Source: Granulicella sp.
GTDB taxonomy: Bacteria; Acidobacteriota; Terriglobia; Terriglobales; Acidobacteriaceae
NCBI GenBank assembly: GCA_025408425.1
Contig: JANXYX010000012.1
Location: forward strand, 124,001-188,000
DNA length: 64,000 nucleotides
Direction: 5' to 3'
The translations under genes were made by a program, and so were the position numbers. How positions within the stretch are numbered: the stretch's first letter is position 1; every line of letters starts with the position of its first letter. The notes beneath the pieces were generated by a model. That model searched no databases, was not told where the DNA came from, and saw only the letters and a list, made by a program, of their open reading frames with translations. Positions 27,312-36,188 of this stretch are shown here, in pieces.

Positions 27312-27426
27312 CTTGAGTACCTCCTGAATCAGTGGGGACTAGTACGTGGTCGCCGAGTCGTTTGGCCGAAGTGCGTTAGAGGGAGAGCGAGCGGAGTAGA
27401 AATATCCGCTCGCCTGAGAGTTGCAT

Positions 27427-29289
27427 CTAGTTCTGCGGTGGCGTTGCGACTGCGGGTGCGGCAGTGGCGTCGGCTGCAGCAGCTGGAGCCGGTTGGGCAG
27501 CGGCTGCTGGAGCCGCTGCTGCATCGACGGGCGGCTTGTAGTAGCTGAGCTTGAGGTAAACGGGCTCAACTTCGAAAGGCATCTTGTCTGCTGCGGAGAG
27601 AAGCGGCTCAAAGGATGCGTGCATGGTGATGACCTGATCGGTCCAAGGGTCAAAGCGGAGGAAGCTGGAGAGTGGCATAGCTGCCTGTTGCTTGAGGTTG
27701 GCCTGATCGAGCTTTCCGCCCTTGGACATCATTGCTGCGAGCCAGAAGGATGGGTCGGTATCGCTCTTGACGAGGCCATCTCCGATGAGAGGCTCGTTGA
27801 GGGCTTTGAGGGCCTTGACGCGTTGCTCAAGCTGCTGGAGATAGAGGCCGAAGTACTGCTGACCGTCGACGAGTTCCTTCGCGCTGAGGAGTTCGATCGC
27901 CTTTTTTGCGGCAGCGGCATTATCCGCATCTGTGTGGTGCATGGGGATGCGGTGGAATACCGAGTTGGAAGGGAAGAGCAGGCGGTCATTGAAGGCGAAC
28001 TTGGTATCAAGCCGGTGAGCGAGGATGATATGGGCGATCTGGAAGGCGAGAATAGCGTTGAGATTGCCCATCTGCTGTGCGCCGTCCTGAGTAATGACTG
28101 CGGTAGTGTCGAGCAGGCTCTTGGAGATGATGATGGTGTTGCCAACGGCGATTGACTCCAGGGGCTCGGTCAAGAGCGTGCGGCAGCGAATTGGTCGTGA
28201 CAATGTGATGTTGTTGTAGGCAAGGATGTTGCCTGCGAGAGCTTCCAAGGTCTTGTCGAACTCGCTGGGAGCATCGAGGAGGCCGGCCTGAAAGAGACGC
28301 TCGACGACGTTATCCTCTGCTTGCTGGACCCAGGCACGCTGTGCGCCGAGGGGGGTGACATCCTGCGCGTCGTTGCTGACGTCGGTGGCACCTACGACAT
28401 CGAGGGAGGTGTTCTCGGACTCTTTTGCTGGAACCTTGAGAACGTAGCCCCAAACATGGTTAATGGCTTTGAACTTGAGGGTGCGGGAGACGCTCTTGGG
28501 GTCACTTTCTTCGACGTAGAAGGAGGTGGGGAGCCAAAGGTCGGGCTGGACGTTGGTTCGCCAGCTGTCGAAGTGATAGAACTCCTTCTGATCCTGGACT
28601 CCTCCGGCGAAGTCGCCATTGAAGCGGACGACGTTCCCGTTGCGGGTCTCAATCCAGATGCGTCCGTAGAAGCGGCCGTAGGTCTTGTCTTTGAGGAGGC
28701 TCTTGCTTTGGCTGGGGGTCACGTCAAATACGGCGGTGGGGGTGTTGCCCAGGAAGTCATTGCGGACGAAACCGAAGTTATAGTGCTGGCGGTCGAATCC
28801 GTTGGAGTCCATGAGGAGCATCTGAACGAATCCTGCTTCGTGGAAAGTGAGGTGGAGGCTGCTACCGAGGCCGGTGAGGAACGAGGCGGAGTGCTTGAAG
28901 AATCCGAGTTTGCCGCCGTTGCTGGTCCCCTTAGAGGTGGACTCGTTCATCTGATAGGCGTTGTCGCCAATGATCTTGTTGAACTCGACGCGTCCGAGGA
29001 AGTGCTGATCGGACTCGGGAACCTGTCCGAGGACTGGGTCCGGGCGCATGTTCTGTATGTAGGTTTCGACGAGGGGAGCGCGGTCCTTGACGGTCTTGAT
29101 GACTTCTTTCTCGCGTCCGATGGCCTTGTCGATAAGAGCACTCTGGCCTGCGGTGAGCTTGCGGGCAGGCAGGACGTCTTCCTTCTGTTTCTTGCCGAGG
29201 TGGGGGAGGCCGATGGCGCAGGCAGGAAGTGTGGTGGCGACGAAGGCTGCCAGTAGGAAACCGGCGGTGGACTGTTTCCGAAAGATCAT
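27427..29289 (-). CDS. Exported M48-like protein with degenerate metalloprotease motif
   Basis: The 620-residue protein has a signal peptide or weak lipobox (TTLPACA near residue 25). The N-terminal half (about 40-340) looks like a lipoprotein-type beta domain (FHFDSWRTNVQPDLWLPTSF). The middle carries an M48-like layout: VGNTIIISKSLLDT followed by LNAILAFQIAHIILAHRLD. In active M48 enzymes this helix is HExxH; here residues 416-420 are FQIAH, so the first zinc histidine and catalytic glutamate are lost while the second histidine (420) and a later one (425) remain. It ends in an Ala/Pro tract. Peptidase activity is unlikely; binding or chaperone roles are inference. Confidence 0.75.
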   Translation of the reverse strand: MIFRKQSTAGFLLAAFVATTLPACAIGLPHLGKKQKEDVLPARKLTAGQSALIDKAIGREKEVIKTVKDRAPLVETYIQNMRPDPVLGQVPESDQHFLGRVEFNKIIGDNAYQMNESTSKGTSNGGKLGFFKHSASFLTGLGSSLHLTFHEAGFVQMLLMDSNGFDRQHYNFGFVRNDFLGNTPTAVFDVTPSQSKSLLKDKTYGRFYGRIWIETRNGNVVRFNGDFAGGVQDQKEFYHFDSWRTNVQPDLWLPTSFYVEESDPKSVSRTLKFKAINHVWGYVLKVPAKESENTSLDVVGATDVSNDAQDVTPLGAQRAWVQQAEDNVVERLFQAGLLDAPSEFDKTLEALAGNILAYNNITLSRPIRCRTLLTEPLESIAVGNTIIISKSLLDTTAVITQDGAQQMGNLNAILAFQIAHIILAHRLDTKFAFNDRLLFPSNSVFHRIPMHHTDADNAAAAKKAIELLSAKELVDGQQYFGLYLQQLEQRVKALKALNEPLIGDGLVKSDTDPSFWLAAMMSKGGKLDQANLKQQAAMPLSSFLRFDPWTDQVITMHASFEPLLSAADKMPFEVEPVYLKLSYYKPPVDAAAAPAAAAQPAPAAAADATAAPAVATPPQN

Positions 29290-29389
29290 GTTCAGGGCTC
29301 CTGCGATGACGTGCGGTCATCCATTCGATGCAATTTAATGCTAGTTCAGAAAAAGGTAACTGGGGGAGTAGTAACCAGGGAACCTAAGG

Positions 29390-30484
29390 TTAGCTGGCGA
29401 GCTGAAACGCTACGTTTACCACACCCTCCCAATCTGTAGGTTGACCAGAGGCATCGACTGCAGGCTGGAATCGCGTGCCGGCAACTGCACGGACTGCCGA
29501 CTCTCCGAGGCCATGTCCGAGGTCGCTGGTGACGCCCAGAACCTGGACAGCACCGTTGGCCGAGACATGAATTCGAACTGAGACGACACCTTCGATGTGC
29601 ATACGTGTAGCTTCCGCTGTGTACTCAGGACGCGGCTTGAAGAGAACCTTTGGGGCGCTGCGAACGGAAGCAGCGGTGGGGCCGGCGGGCTTGGGCATAG
29701 CCGGTGCGACATTCTGACCGAGGTTGACTGGGCCAGCGACTCGACCGGTAGCGTTCATGGGGCCGGTGCCGCCTACTACGCCGAGCTTGACACCCTTGAC
29801 GGCGTTGGCAGCGTTATCTCTGCCTGCCATGTTCTGGCTGCCGGGCGATCCAGAGCCGAGTTTGATGGCTGTTGCTGAGGGTCCCATGCCGGTGTTCGAT
29901 GCGGGCATACCGGCCATGCCTTTGTTCCCGAGGTTGATCGCACTGGTGGTAGGGCGGTTGGATGGGGCGATGGGATTGTTCTGCTGACCGAGTGCAATGG
30001 GTGCTGGGTGCGGCGAGTTATTGACGACTGAAGCGGGTTGGGCCTGAGCGAGGCTGACCACTTTTGGAGCCGGTGGCGGCTGAATAATTTTTGGTGGTGC
30101 TGGCAGAACGACCGGCACGGGCTGGGTCATCTTGACCTCTGGTGGCTTTGGGAGGTCAGGAAGCTTGACGTCAGGGAGCTTGATTTTGGGTGGCTCAACC
30201 TTGACGACTGGCGGTGTGGGTAGTTTGGGAACGATCTTGGGCTTGATGGGTTCGGGCTCGATCTTTTTGATGGGCTCGAGCGATACGGTCGTGAGCTTCT
30301 TGCTCTTGTCGATCGAGTGCTTGGCGGCGGCACCGATGACGATGACGACGAAGGCGATGATGATGTTCAGCGTGATGGAGGTGAAGAGCGAGGCCTTGCT
30401 TTGGCTGCCGTCGTTAAGAACGCCGAAGTGTGCGAACTGCATGTTCTGCGGAGTTGGGTCTTCACTGCGAAGCGGCTTTGCCAT
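29390..30484 (-). CDS. TonB-family energy transducer
   Basis: The 364-residue protein has one membrane helix (ITLNIIIAFVVIVIGAAAK, about 37-55). A Pro/Lys-rich linker (VSLEPIKKIEPEPIKPKIVP, then many PP and KP pairs) follows, and then a Gly/Asn-rich stretch. The TonB C-terminal domain is at about 275-364, with PEYTAEATRMHIEGVVSVRI and ending FQPAVDASGQPTDW. Such proteins couple inner-membrane ExbBD energy to outer-membrane transporters. No exbBD or TonB receptor is adjacent. Its start at ATG 30484 is plausible; no strong ribosome binding site is seen. Confidence 0.88.
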   Translation of the reverse strand: MAKPLRSEDPTPQNMQFAHFGVLNDGSQSKASLFTSITLNIIIAFVVIVIGAAAKHSIDKSKKLTTVSLEPIKKIEPEPIKPKIVPKLPTPPVVKVEPPKIKLPDVKLPDLPKPPEVKMTQPVPVVLPAPPKIIQPPPAPKVVSLAQAQPASVVNNSPHPAPIALGQQNNPIAPSNRPTTSAINLGNKGMAGMPASNTGMGPSATAIKLGSGSPGSQNMAGRDNAANAVKGVKLGVVGGTGPMNATGRVAGPVNLGQNVAPAMPKPAGPTAASVRSAPKVLFKPRPEYTAEATRMHIEGVVSVRIHVSANGAVQVLGVTSDLGHGLGESAVRAVAGTRFQPAVDASGQPTDWEGVVNVAFQLAS

Positions 30485-30869
30485 AATCGCGAATCCTTCA
30501 TTGTGGCCTCTCTGCGAAGCGGCAGAGGAGGGTAGTGATGAAACCTGTTCTGACGAAAGTGCCAGAGCTGATGGTGTAACGATAAACTCCGAATGCTATT
30601 TCGAAGTGAATTCAAATGGTCAAGGTACTAACCAGTTCGATGCAAGAGTTCAGGGCCGAGTGCGGAATAATCAGGTGATGCGATAGCTTTGTATAGACAG
30701 ACGATTTTAATAACCCCAAAGGTTGTGTCTGGTCTCTATGCCGGGAAGAAATGTGACTTCCATGCAATCGACCTTATGTTCTTAATGCTTCCAATATGTT
30801 GCCGGAAGCCTAAGTGGTTGACACTCATACTTTTGTTGTAGGCAGGAAAAGTCGAACAGGAGAGATTCA
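30485..30869. other. 385-base intergenic region between divergent tonB-type and galE genes
   Basis: This gap must contain promoters for both genes. A TTGACA match lies at 30818-30823, but no good -10 at a standard spacing follows before galE. A short inverted pair (CTCTGC with GCAGAG, near 30510-30526) is also present. No gene-like frame or structured RNA is evident. The galE ribosome binding site ACAGGAGAG lies just before its ATG. Confidence 0.3.
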
Positions 30870-31838
30870 ATGAAGGTACTCATAACAGGCGGAGCAGGCT
30901 ACATTGGTGGAACGGTGACACGACTTTTATTGTCCCGTGGGCACAAGGTGACGGTGTACGACAACCTGTGTCACAGCAAGCTTTCAGCGGTGGCCGAGGG
31001 CGCTGAATTAGTACAAGGTGATCTGGCAGATGGGGAGTTGTTGCAGAAGACACTGACGAGTCAGCGCTTTGATGGAGTGATGCATTTCGCAGCTCTAATT
31101 GAAGCTGGCGAAAGCATGCAGCGTCCGGAGATCTACTTCCGTAATAATACCGCTTCCACGCTGACTTTGCTGGAATCGATGCTGGCAACGGGGCATGACC
31201 GTCTGGTATTCAGCTCGACCGCAGCGTGCTACGGCGAGCCGGAGAAGACTCCAATTCTGGAGGACGCGAAGCTGCAGCCAACGAATGCCTACGGCGAAAG
31301 CAAGTTGCTGGTGGAGCAGATGTTGGGGTGGATGAATCGCGTACATGGCTTTCGGTATGCGAGTCTGCGCTACTTCAATGTTGCAGGCGCGGTGGAAGGA
31401 TATGGAGAGGCGCACGAGCCCGAGTCGCATCTGATTCCGTTGATTCTGGATGTGGCGCTGGGCAGGCGGAAGAGCATTAAGATATTCGGACAGGATTATC
31501 CGACCAAAGATGGGACGTGCGTGCGGGACTACATCCATGTGCGTGATCTGGCCGAGGCACATTTATTGGCGCTGAGTGCGTTGGAGAGCAAGAGCCGCTT
31601 GATCTACAACATTGGCAATGGCCAGGGCTTTACGGTGCGAGAAGTGATCGAGTCGGTGCAGCGGGTGACGGGGAGACCTATCGCTGTGGAGGAATGTCCG
31701 CGGCGTGCTGGTGATCCTGCCGTGCTGGTTGCCAGTTCGGAGAAGATTAAGTCTGAGCTGGGATGGAAGCCTGAGTTGGCAGATCTCGACGTAATTATCG
31801 CCAGTGCGTGGGAATGGCATCAGAAGCGTTATGCGTAA
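30870..31838 (+). CDS. galE: UDP-glucose 4-epimerase
   Basis: GalE interconverts UDP-glucose and UDP-galactose for polysaccharides and sugar use. It is a short-chain dehydrogenase: the NAD-binding ITGGAGYIGGTVTRLLLSRG starts at residue 4, the catalytic serine region is FSSTAACYGEPE, and the active YxxxK is Y141-K145 (NAYGESK). The C-terminal half shows DGTCVRDYIHVRDLAEAHLLAL. At 322 residues it is slightly shorter than the E. coli enzyme. It is preceded by ACAGGAGAG. A DUF421 gene follows 49 bases later. Confidence 0.93.
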   Translation: MKVLITGGAGYIGGTVTRLLLSRGHKVTVYDNLCHSKLSAVAEGAELVQGDLADGELLQKTLTSQRFDGVMHFAALIEAGESMQRPEIYFRNNTASTLTLLESMLATGHDRLVFSSTAACYGEPEKTPILEDAKLQPTNAYGESKLLVEQMLGWMNRVHGFRYASLRYFNVAGAVEGYGEAHEPESHLIPLILDVALGRRKSIKIFGQDYPTKDGTCVRDYIHVRDLAEAHLLALSALESKSRLIYNIGNGQGFTVREVIESVQRVTGRPIAVEECPRRAGDPAVLVASSEKIKSELGWKPELADLDVIIASAWEWHQKRYA

Positions 31839-31887
31839 GGTTGCGCTGCCGTTGTGTTGAAACAGGCAGGTGCAGGAGGAGTTATCT

Positions 31888-32469
31888 GTGATTGAGAGTA
31901 TGTTCCATCTGCACCTGCCGATTCTGGAAAAGATTATTCGGCCGATCATCGTGTATCTGTGTCTGATCGCGTTTCTAAGGTTATTTGGGAAACGTGAGTT
32001 GGCGCAGCTAAATCCGTTTGATCTGGTGGTGCTGCTGAGCCTGTCGAATACGGTGCAGAACGCGATTATTGGTGATGACAACTCGGTGACGGGTGGAATT
32101 CTGGGTGCGCTTTCGCTGCTTACGATCAACTGGCTGTTGACGCTGGTGCTATTTCGGCTGCCCAAGGCTGACAAGGTGATCGAGGGAACGGAGACGGTGC
32201 TGATTGAGCGTGGCAAGGTTGACTGGGCCGCGCTGAAGAAAGAGGCCCTGACGGAGCTAGAGCTAAGGTCTGTGCTGCATAAGCAAGGATTGAACGACTT
32301 CTCCGAGGTGGAGAAGTGTGTGCTGGAGCCGAATGGGACGTTCTACGTCGAGCCGATCAAGCCGAGCGTGGACGAGGCACAGCAGGCCGAGTTGCTGATG
32401 ATGGTGAGAGCGCTGACGGATGAGGTCCGGCAGATGAAGGAACAGCTGAAAACGCTGCGGGCGGGCTGA
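31888..32469 (+). CDS. DUF421 (YetF/YcaP-type) membrane protein
   Basis: The 193-residue product has three N-terminal helices, including IIRPIIVYLCLIAFLRLFGK and LNPFDLVVLLSLSNTVQNAI, followed by a cytoplasmic domain. That domain shows TVLIERGKVDWAALKKEALT, typical of DUF421 proteins. The function of the family is not settled. I use GTG 31888, because AGGAGGAG lies six bases upstream; an upstream GTG at 31870 would bury that ribosome binding site. It follows galE by 49 bases and may be cotranscribed. Confidence 0.88.
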   Translation: MIESMFHLHLPILEKIIRPIIVYLCLIAFLRLFGKRELAQLNPFDLVVLLSLSNTVQNAIIGDDNSVTGGILGALSLLTINWLLTLVLFRLPKADKVIEGTETVLIERGKVDWAALKKEALTELELRSVLHKQGLNDFSEVEKCVLEPNGTFYVEPIKPSVDEAQQAELLMMVRALTDEVRQMKEQLKTLRAG

Positions 32470-32499
32470 TTTCGACGGGCTGTGATCCTGATTGGACGG

Positions 32500-32691
32500 C
32501 TAAGCCTTGTTGCGATGGGCGGCTTTGGCCACAGCTTTGAGATAGGAATCAGGCGGGTTGGGAAGCAGGGAGTCGCGAATAGCGGCGCGGTAACCTCCTG
32601 CATAGATGGAGTACATGACGGCGAGCGCGCAGCCTACGCCAAATGCGAAGCCCAGAAAGAATCCGAAGACGGCTGGCCAGTAAGAGTTCAC
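32500..32691 (-). CDS. Small single-helix membrane protein
   Basis: The 63-residue product has one strong hydrophobic helix (YWPAVFGFFLGFAFGVGCAL, about 4-26) followed by a short basic/helical soluble tail (ALSKAVAKAAHRNKA). I know no family. The frame is convergent with the DUF421 gene, 31 bases away, and divergent from the OFA transporter. Its amino acid pattern looks like a genuine small membrane protein. Confidence 0.55.
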   Translation of the reverse strand: MNSYWPAVFGFFLGFAFGVGCALAVMYSIYAGGYRAAIRDSLLPNPPDSYLKAVAKAAHRNKA

Positions 32692-32877
32692 GATACTTGA
32701 AGTGTACCGCTGTGGGGGCGGGGAGATCTCTGCCCTGACGGGCTGGAGTGAACGCAGTTTGATTTAAAATTCGTGGGGGGGGGAATCTTCTGGCGGAAGC
32801 AGCATCTAACGTGTAGATTGCGACGTCAGGTGTTGCGGTAGAATCTGGTGCGTTTTCCGCAATGGAATGGATGACCC

Positions 32878-34086
32878 ATGAACAGGTTTGAGCGCTGGTG
32901 GATTGCGTTTGCTGGAATCTTGCTGCAGATGGCACTGGGAGCGGTATATGCGTGGAGCGTGTTTCGCATCCCTTTGGCCAAGCAGTTTCATTGGACGATC
33001 TCGCAGGTTACGCTGACCTTTACGATTGCGATTTTTGTGCTGGGCTTTGCGTCATTTTTTGGCGGATTGTGGCTTAAGAAGGTTGGCCCGCGGGTGGTTG
33101 CGCTGACGGGCGGCGTGCTTTATGGTCTTGGGATTTTTCTGGCAAGCTTTTCGGGGATCGGGTTGTGGTGGCTGTATCTCACGTATGGAGTTATCGGCGG
33201 GGTCGGGCTGGGATTTGGGTACATCGTTCCGGTGGCGGTGCTGGTGCGGTGGTTTCCGGATCGGCGCGGGCTGATGACGGGCGTGGCAGTGGGAGGTTTT
33301 GGAGCCGGGGCGCTAGTGACGGCACCGATTGCAACGCATTTTATTCAGACGGTCGGCGTGCTGAAGACTTTTGCCTACCTTGGAATCGCATTTCTGATTG
33401 TTTCGGTGACGGCAGGATTTTTCATGCGGAATCCTCCTGACGGATGGCAGCCTGAGGGCTGGACACCGAAGCAGAAGGAGATTTCTCAGACAACAGCGAG
33501 GGATTTTACGTTGGGCGAGGCTTTGAAGACGTGGCAGTGGTGGGCGCTTTGGCTGCTGCTATTTCTGAATACTTCGGCGGGCATTTCGGTGATTTCGCAG
33601 GAGGCTCCAATGTTTCAGGAGTTGGCTAAGGCGACAGCGATTGTGGCGGCTGGAATGGTGGGGATCGTGAGCATCGGAAACGCGTTGGGGCGTGTGTTCT
33701 GGGCGTGGGCTTCCGACCTGATCTCCCGGAAGGCTACGTTTGCGTTGATGTTTCTGGTGCAGGTGGGATTGTTCTGGGCGCTTCCGAGTCTGCACACGGT
33801 TCCTGTCGTCACGTTGGTGACCTTCATCATTCTGATGTGCTACGGCGGCGGATTTGGGACGATGCCGGCATTTGCGGCAGACTATTTCGGCTCCACCAAT
33901 GTAGGGCCGATATATGGACTGATGTTGACCGCCTGGGGATTTGCGAGCGCTTTCGGGCCACTGCTGATCGCACATATCCGCCAGTCTTCCGGAGCGTATG
34001 GCGGTGGGTTGCACATCATTGCAGTGGTAATGCTGGTTTCGATCGTGCTTCCTCTGCTGGTAAAACCGCCTACTGCGGTGGAGTAG
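32878..34086 (+). CDS. OFA-family (oxalate/formate antiporter-like) MFS transporter
   Basis: The 402-residue protein has 12 predicted helices and the OFA signature, FERWWIAFAGILLQMALG near the start, YAWSVFRIPL and VRWFPDRRGLMTGVAVGGFG. The substrate is probably a small organic acid. It is 114 bases before acs in the same direction, so it may carry acetate, formate or another monocarboxylate that Acs handles (inference). Upstream is a run of nine G (32775-32783) and a TTGCGA/TAGAAT pair, a weak promoter. Confidence 0.82.
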   Translation: MNRFERWWIAFAGILLQMALGAVYAWSVFRIPLAKQFHWTISQVTLTFTIAIFVLGFASFFGGLWLKKVGPRVVALTGGVLYGLGIFLASFSGIGLWWLYLTYGVIGGVGLGFGYIVPVAVLVRWFPDRRGLMTGVAVGGFGAGALVTAPIATHFIQTVGVLKTFAYLGIAFLIVSVTAGFFMRNPPDGWQPEGWTPKQKEISQTTARDFTLGEALKTWQWWALWLLLFLNTSAGISVISQEAPMFQELAKATAIVAAGMVGIVSIGNALGRVFWAWASDLISRKATFALMFLVQVGLFWALPSLHTVPVVTLVTFIILMCYGGGFGTMPAFAADYFGSTNVGPIYGLMLTAWGFASAFGPLLIAHIRQSSGAYGGGLHIIAVVMLVSIVLPLLVKPPTAVE

Positions 34087-34200
34087 ACGCGGCAAATGAA
34101 CGGTGATCTGCTGGTCGCAAACTGAAGCAGGTTGCTGCGATGCGACTCATAAGATACCTTTTTTGATGCTGGCCAAAACCCTGGAGGGATTCACCCTAAG

Positions 34201-36165
34201 ATGTCGAACGAGCAGACGAACCTAGACTCAACCCTGAGAGAAAATCGATTGTTTGCGCCACCCGCGGAGTTTGCGGCGAAGGCGCACATCCAGAGCCTGG
34301 AGCAGTATGAGGCAATGTACCGACGAAGTGTGGAGCAGCCGGAGGAGTTCTGGGGCGAGGCAGCGGGGGAATTGGAGTGGTTTGCTCCGTGGACTCGGGT
34401 GCTGGAACCGGGTGGGGCGTCGGGGTCGGGCGCGAGGTGGTTTGTTGATGGAAAGATGAATTTAAGTCACAACTGCGTGGACCGTCATGCGCTGGGAGCG
34501 CGGCGGGACAAGGTGGCGCTGCTGTGGGAGGGTGAGCCGGGTGAGGTGCGCAAGCTGACCTATGCGGAGTTGCACGAGCAGGTGCAGCGGTTTGCGAATG
34601 TGCTGAAGGCGCAGGGGGTGAAGCGCGGTGACCGAGTTGCGGTGTACATGGGGATGTGTCCTGAACTGGCGATTGCTCTGCTGGCGTGCGCGCGGATTGG
34701 TGCGGTTCATTCGGTGATCTTCGGCGGTTTTGCGGCGCATGCGATTGTGGACCGCGTGAACGACTCCGAGTGTGTGGCAGTGATTACGCAGGATACGAGC
34801 TTTCGACGCGGTGGCCCGGTGAAGCTGAAGGCGATTGTGGATGAGGCGCTGGAGCAGTGTCCAACGGTGCAGCGGGTAGTGGTTTATCAGCGCAGTGGCG
34901 TGGACGTGCCGATGAAGGCTGGTCGCGATGTGTGGTGGCATGAGGCGATGGCGGAGGTTGCGGCAGTGTGTGCTGCGGAGTGGATGGATGCGGAGGACCC
35001 GCTGTATCTGTTGTATACGTCGGGGACGACGGGTAAGCCGAAGGGGTTGATGCACACCACGGGTGGATATGCGGTTCAGACGTATCTGACGAGCAAGTAT
35101 GTGTTTGACCTGCAGGAGGATGACATTTACTGGTGCACGGCGGATATTGGGTGGGTTACCGGGCATAGCTACGTGGTGTATGGGCCATTGCAGAATGGTG
35201 CGACGGTGCTGATGTATGAAGGTGCTCCAAACTGGCCGGAGCCGGACCGTTTCTGGAAGATTGTGGATGACCACAAGGTGACGGTTTTTTATACGGCGCC
35301 GACAGCGATTCGAGCGTTTACGAAGTGGGGCGATGAGTGGGTTGAGAAGCATTCGCTGGCAAGTCTGAGGCTGCTGGGGACGGTGGGGGAGCCGATCAAT
35401 CCTGAGGCGTGGATGTGGTATCACCGCGAGATTGGGAAGGAGCGCTGCCCGATTGTGGATACATACTGGCAGACGGAGACTGGAGCGATCATCATTGCGC
35501 CGATTCCGGGGGCAGTGGGAACGAAGCCGGGTTCGGCAACGCGACCATTTTTTGGGATTGTGCCGGAGGTGGTTACGAAAGATGGCGATCCGGTTCCGGA
35601 TGGCAAGGGTGGGTTGTTGGTGATCCGGAAGCCGTGGCCTGCGATTGCGCGGTCGATCTATGGAGATTCCGAGCGGTATGAGAAGGCTTACTTCAGTGAG
35701 ATTCCGGGGAGCTACTTTACGGGTGACGGCGCTCGGCGGGATGCGGACGGGTACTTCTGGCTGATGGGGCGTGTGGATGACGTCATCAACGTGAGCGGGC
35801 ACCGGCTTGGGACGATGGAGATTGAGTCAGCACTGGTGGCGCACCCGAAGGTGGCGGAGGCTGCTGTGGTGGGTCGTCCGCATGAGATGAAGGGGCAGGC
35901 GATTGCGGCGTTTGTGACGCTGGAGCATGACTACAAGCCGAGCGAGGAGTTGCGGCAGGAGCTACGGCAGTGGGTGGCCAAGGAGATTGGCGCGCTGGCT
36001 CGGCCGGACGATCTGACGTTTACGGATGCTTTGCCGAAGACGCGGAGTGGCAAGATCATGCGGCGGCTGCTGCGTGAGTTGGCAAGTACCGGCGAGGTGA
36101 AAGGCGATACGACTACGCTGGAGGATTTTGGGGTGATTGCGAAGTTGCGCGAGGGGGAAGAGTGA
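34201..36165 (+). CDS. acs: Acetyl-CoA synthetase (AMP-forming)
   Basis: Acs activates acetate to acetyl-CoA through an acetyl-adenylate. The sequence has [20 protein letters not shown] (P-loop-like), [32 protein letters not shown] and the C-terminal [16 protein letters not shown]618 in that motif is the residue that protein acetylation controls in homologues. The 654-residue length is typical. ATG 34201 is preceded by GGAGGG with a rather long spacing. It follows the OFA transporter gene. Confidence 0.97.
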   Translation: MSNEQTNLDSTLRENRLFAPPAEFAAKAHIQSLEQYEAMYRRSVEQPEEFWGEAAGELEWFAPWTRVLEPGGASGSGARWFVDGKMNLSHNCVDRHALGARRDKVALLWEGEPGEVRKLTYAELHEQVQRFANVLKAQGVKRGDRVAVYMGMCPELAIALLACARIGAVHSVIFGGFAAHAIVDRVNDSECVAVITQDTSFRRGGPVKLKAIVDEALEQCPTVQRVVVYQRSGVDVPMKAGRDVWWHEAMAEVAAVCAAEWMDAEDPLYLLYTSGTTGKPKGLMHTTGGYAVQTYLTSKYVFDLQEDDIYWCTADIGWVTGHSYVVYGPLQNGATVLMYEGAPNWPEPDRFWKIVDDHKVTVFYTAPTAIRAFTKWGDEWVEKHSLASLRLLGTVGEPINPEAWMWYHREIGKERCPIVDTYWQTETGAIIIAPIPGAVGTKPGSATRPFFGIVPEVVTKDGDPVPDGKGGLLVIRKPWPAIARSIYGDSERYEKAYFSEIPGSYFTGDGARRDADGYFWLMGRVDDVINVSGHRLGTMEIESALVAHPKVAEAAVVGRPHEMKGQAIAAFVTLEHDYKPSEELRQELRQWVAKEIGALARPDDLTFTDALPKTRSGKIMRRLLRELASTGEVKGDTTTLEDFGVIAKLREGEE

Positions 36166-36188
36166 GGGCATCGAGTTGATGCTCTCAC
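36162..36188. terminator. Hairpin between convergent acs and histidine kinase genes
   Basis: GTGAGGGCATC (36162-36172) pairs with GATGCTCTCAC (36178-36188), with one G-T pair. It includes the acs stop codon and abuts the kinase stop codon. No T-tract follows, so it is only a possible terminator. Confidence 0.45.

Noticed and set aside
30818..30844. A galE promoter built on TTGACA
   Set aside because: No acceptable -10 occurs at 16-18 base spacing, so it is recorded only as a hint.
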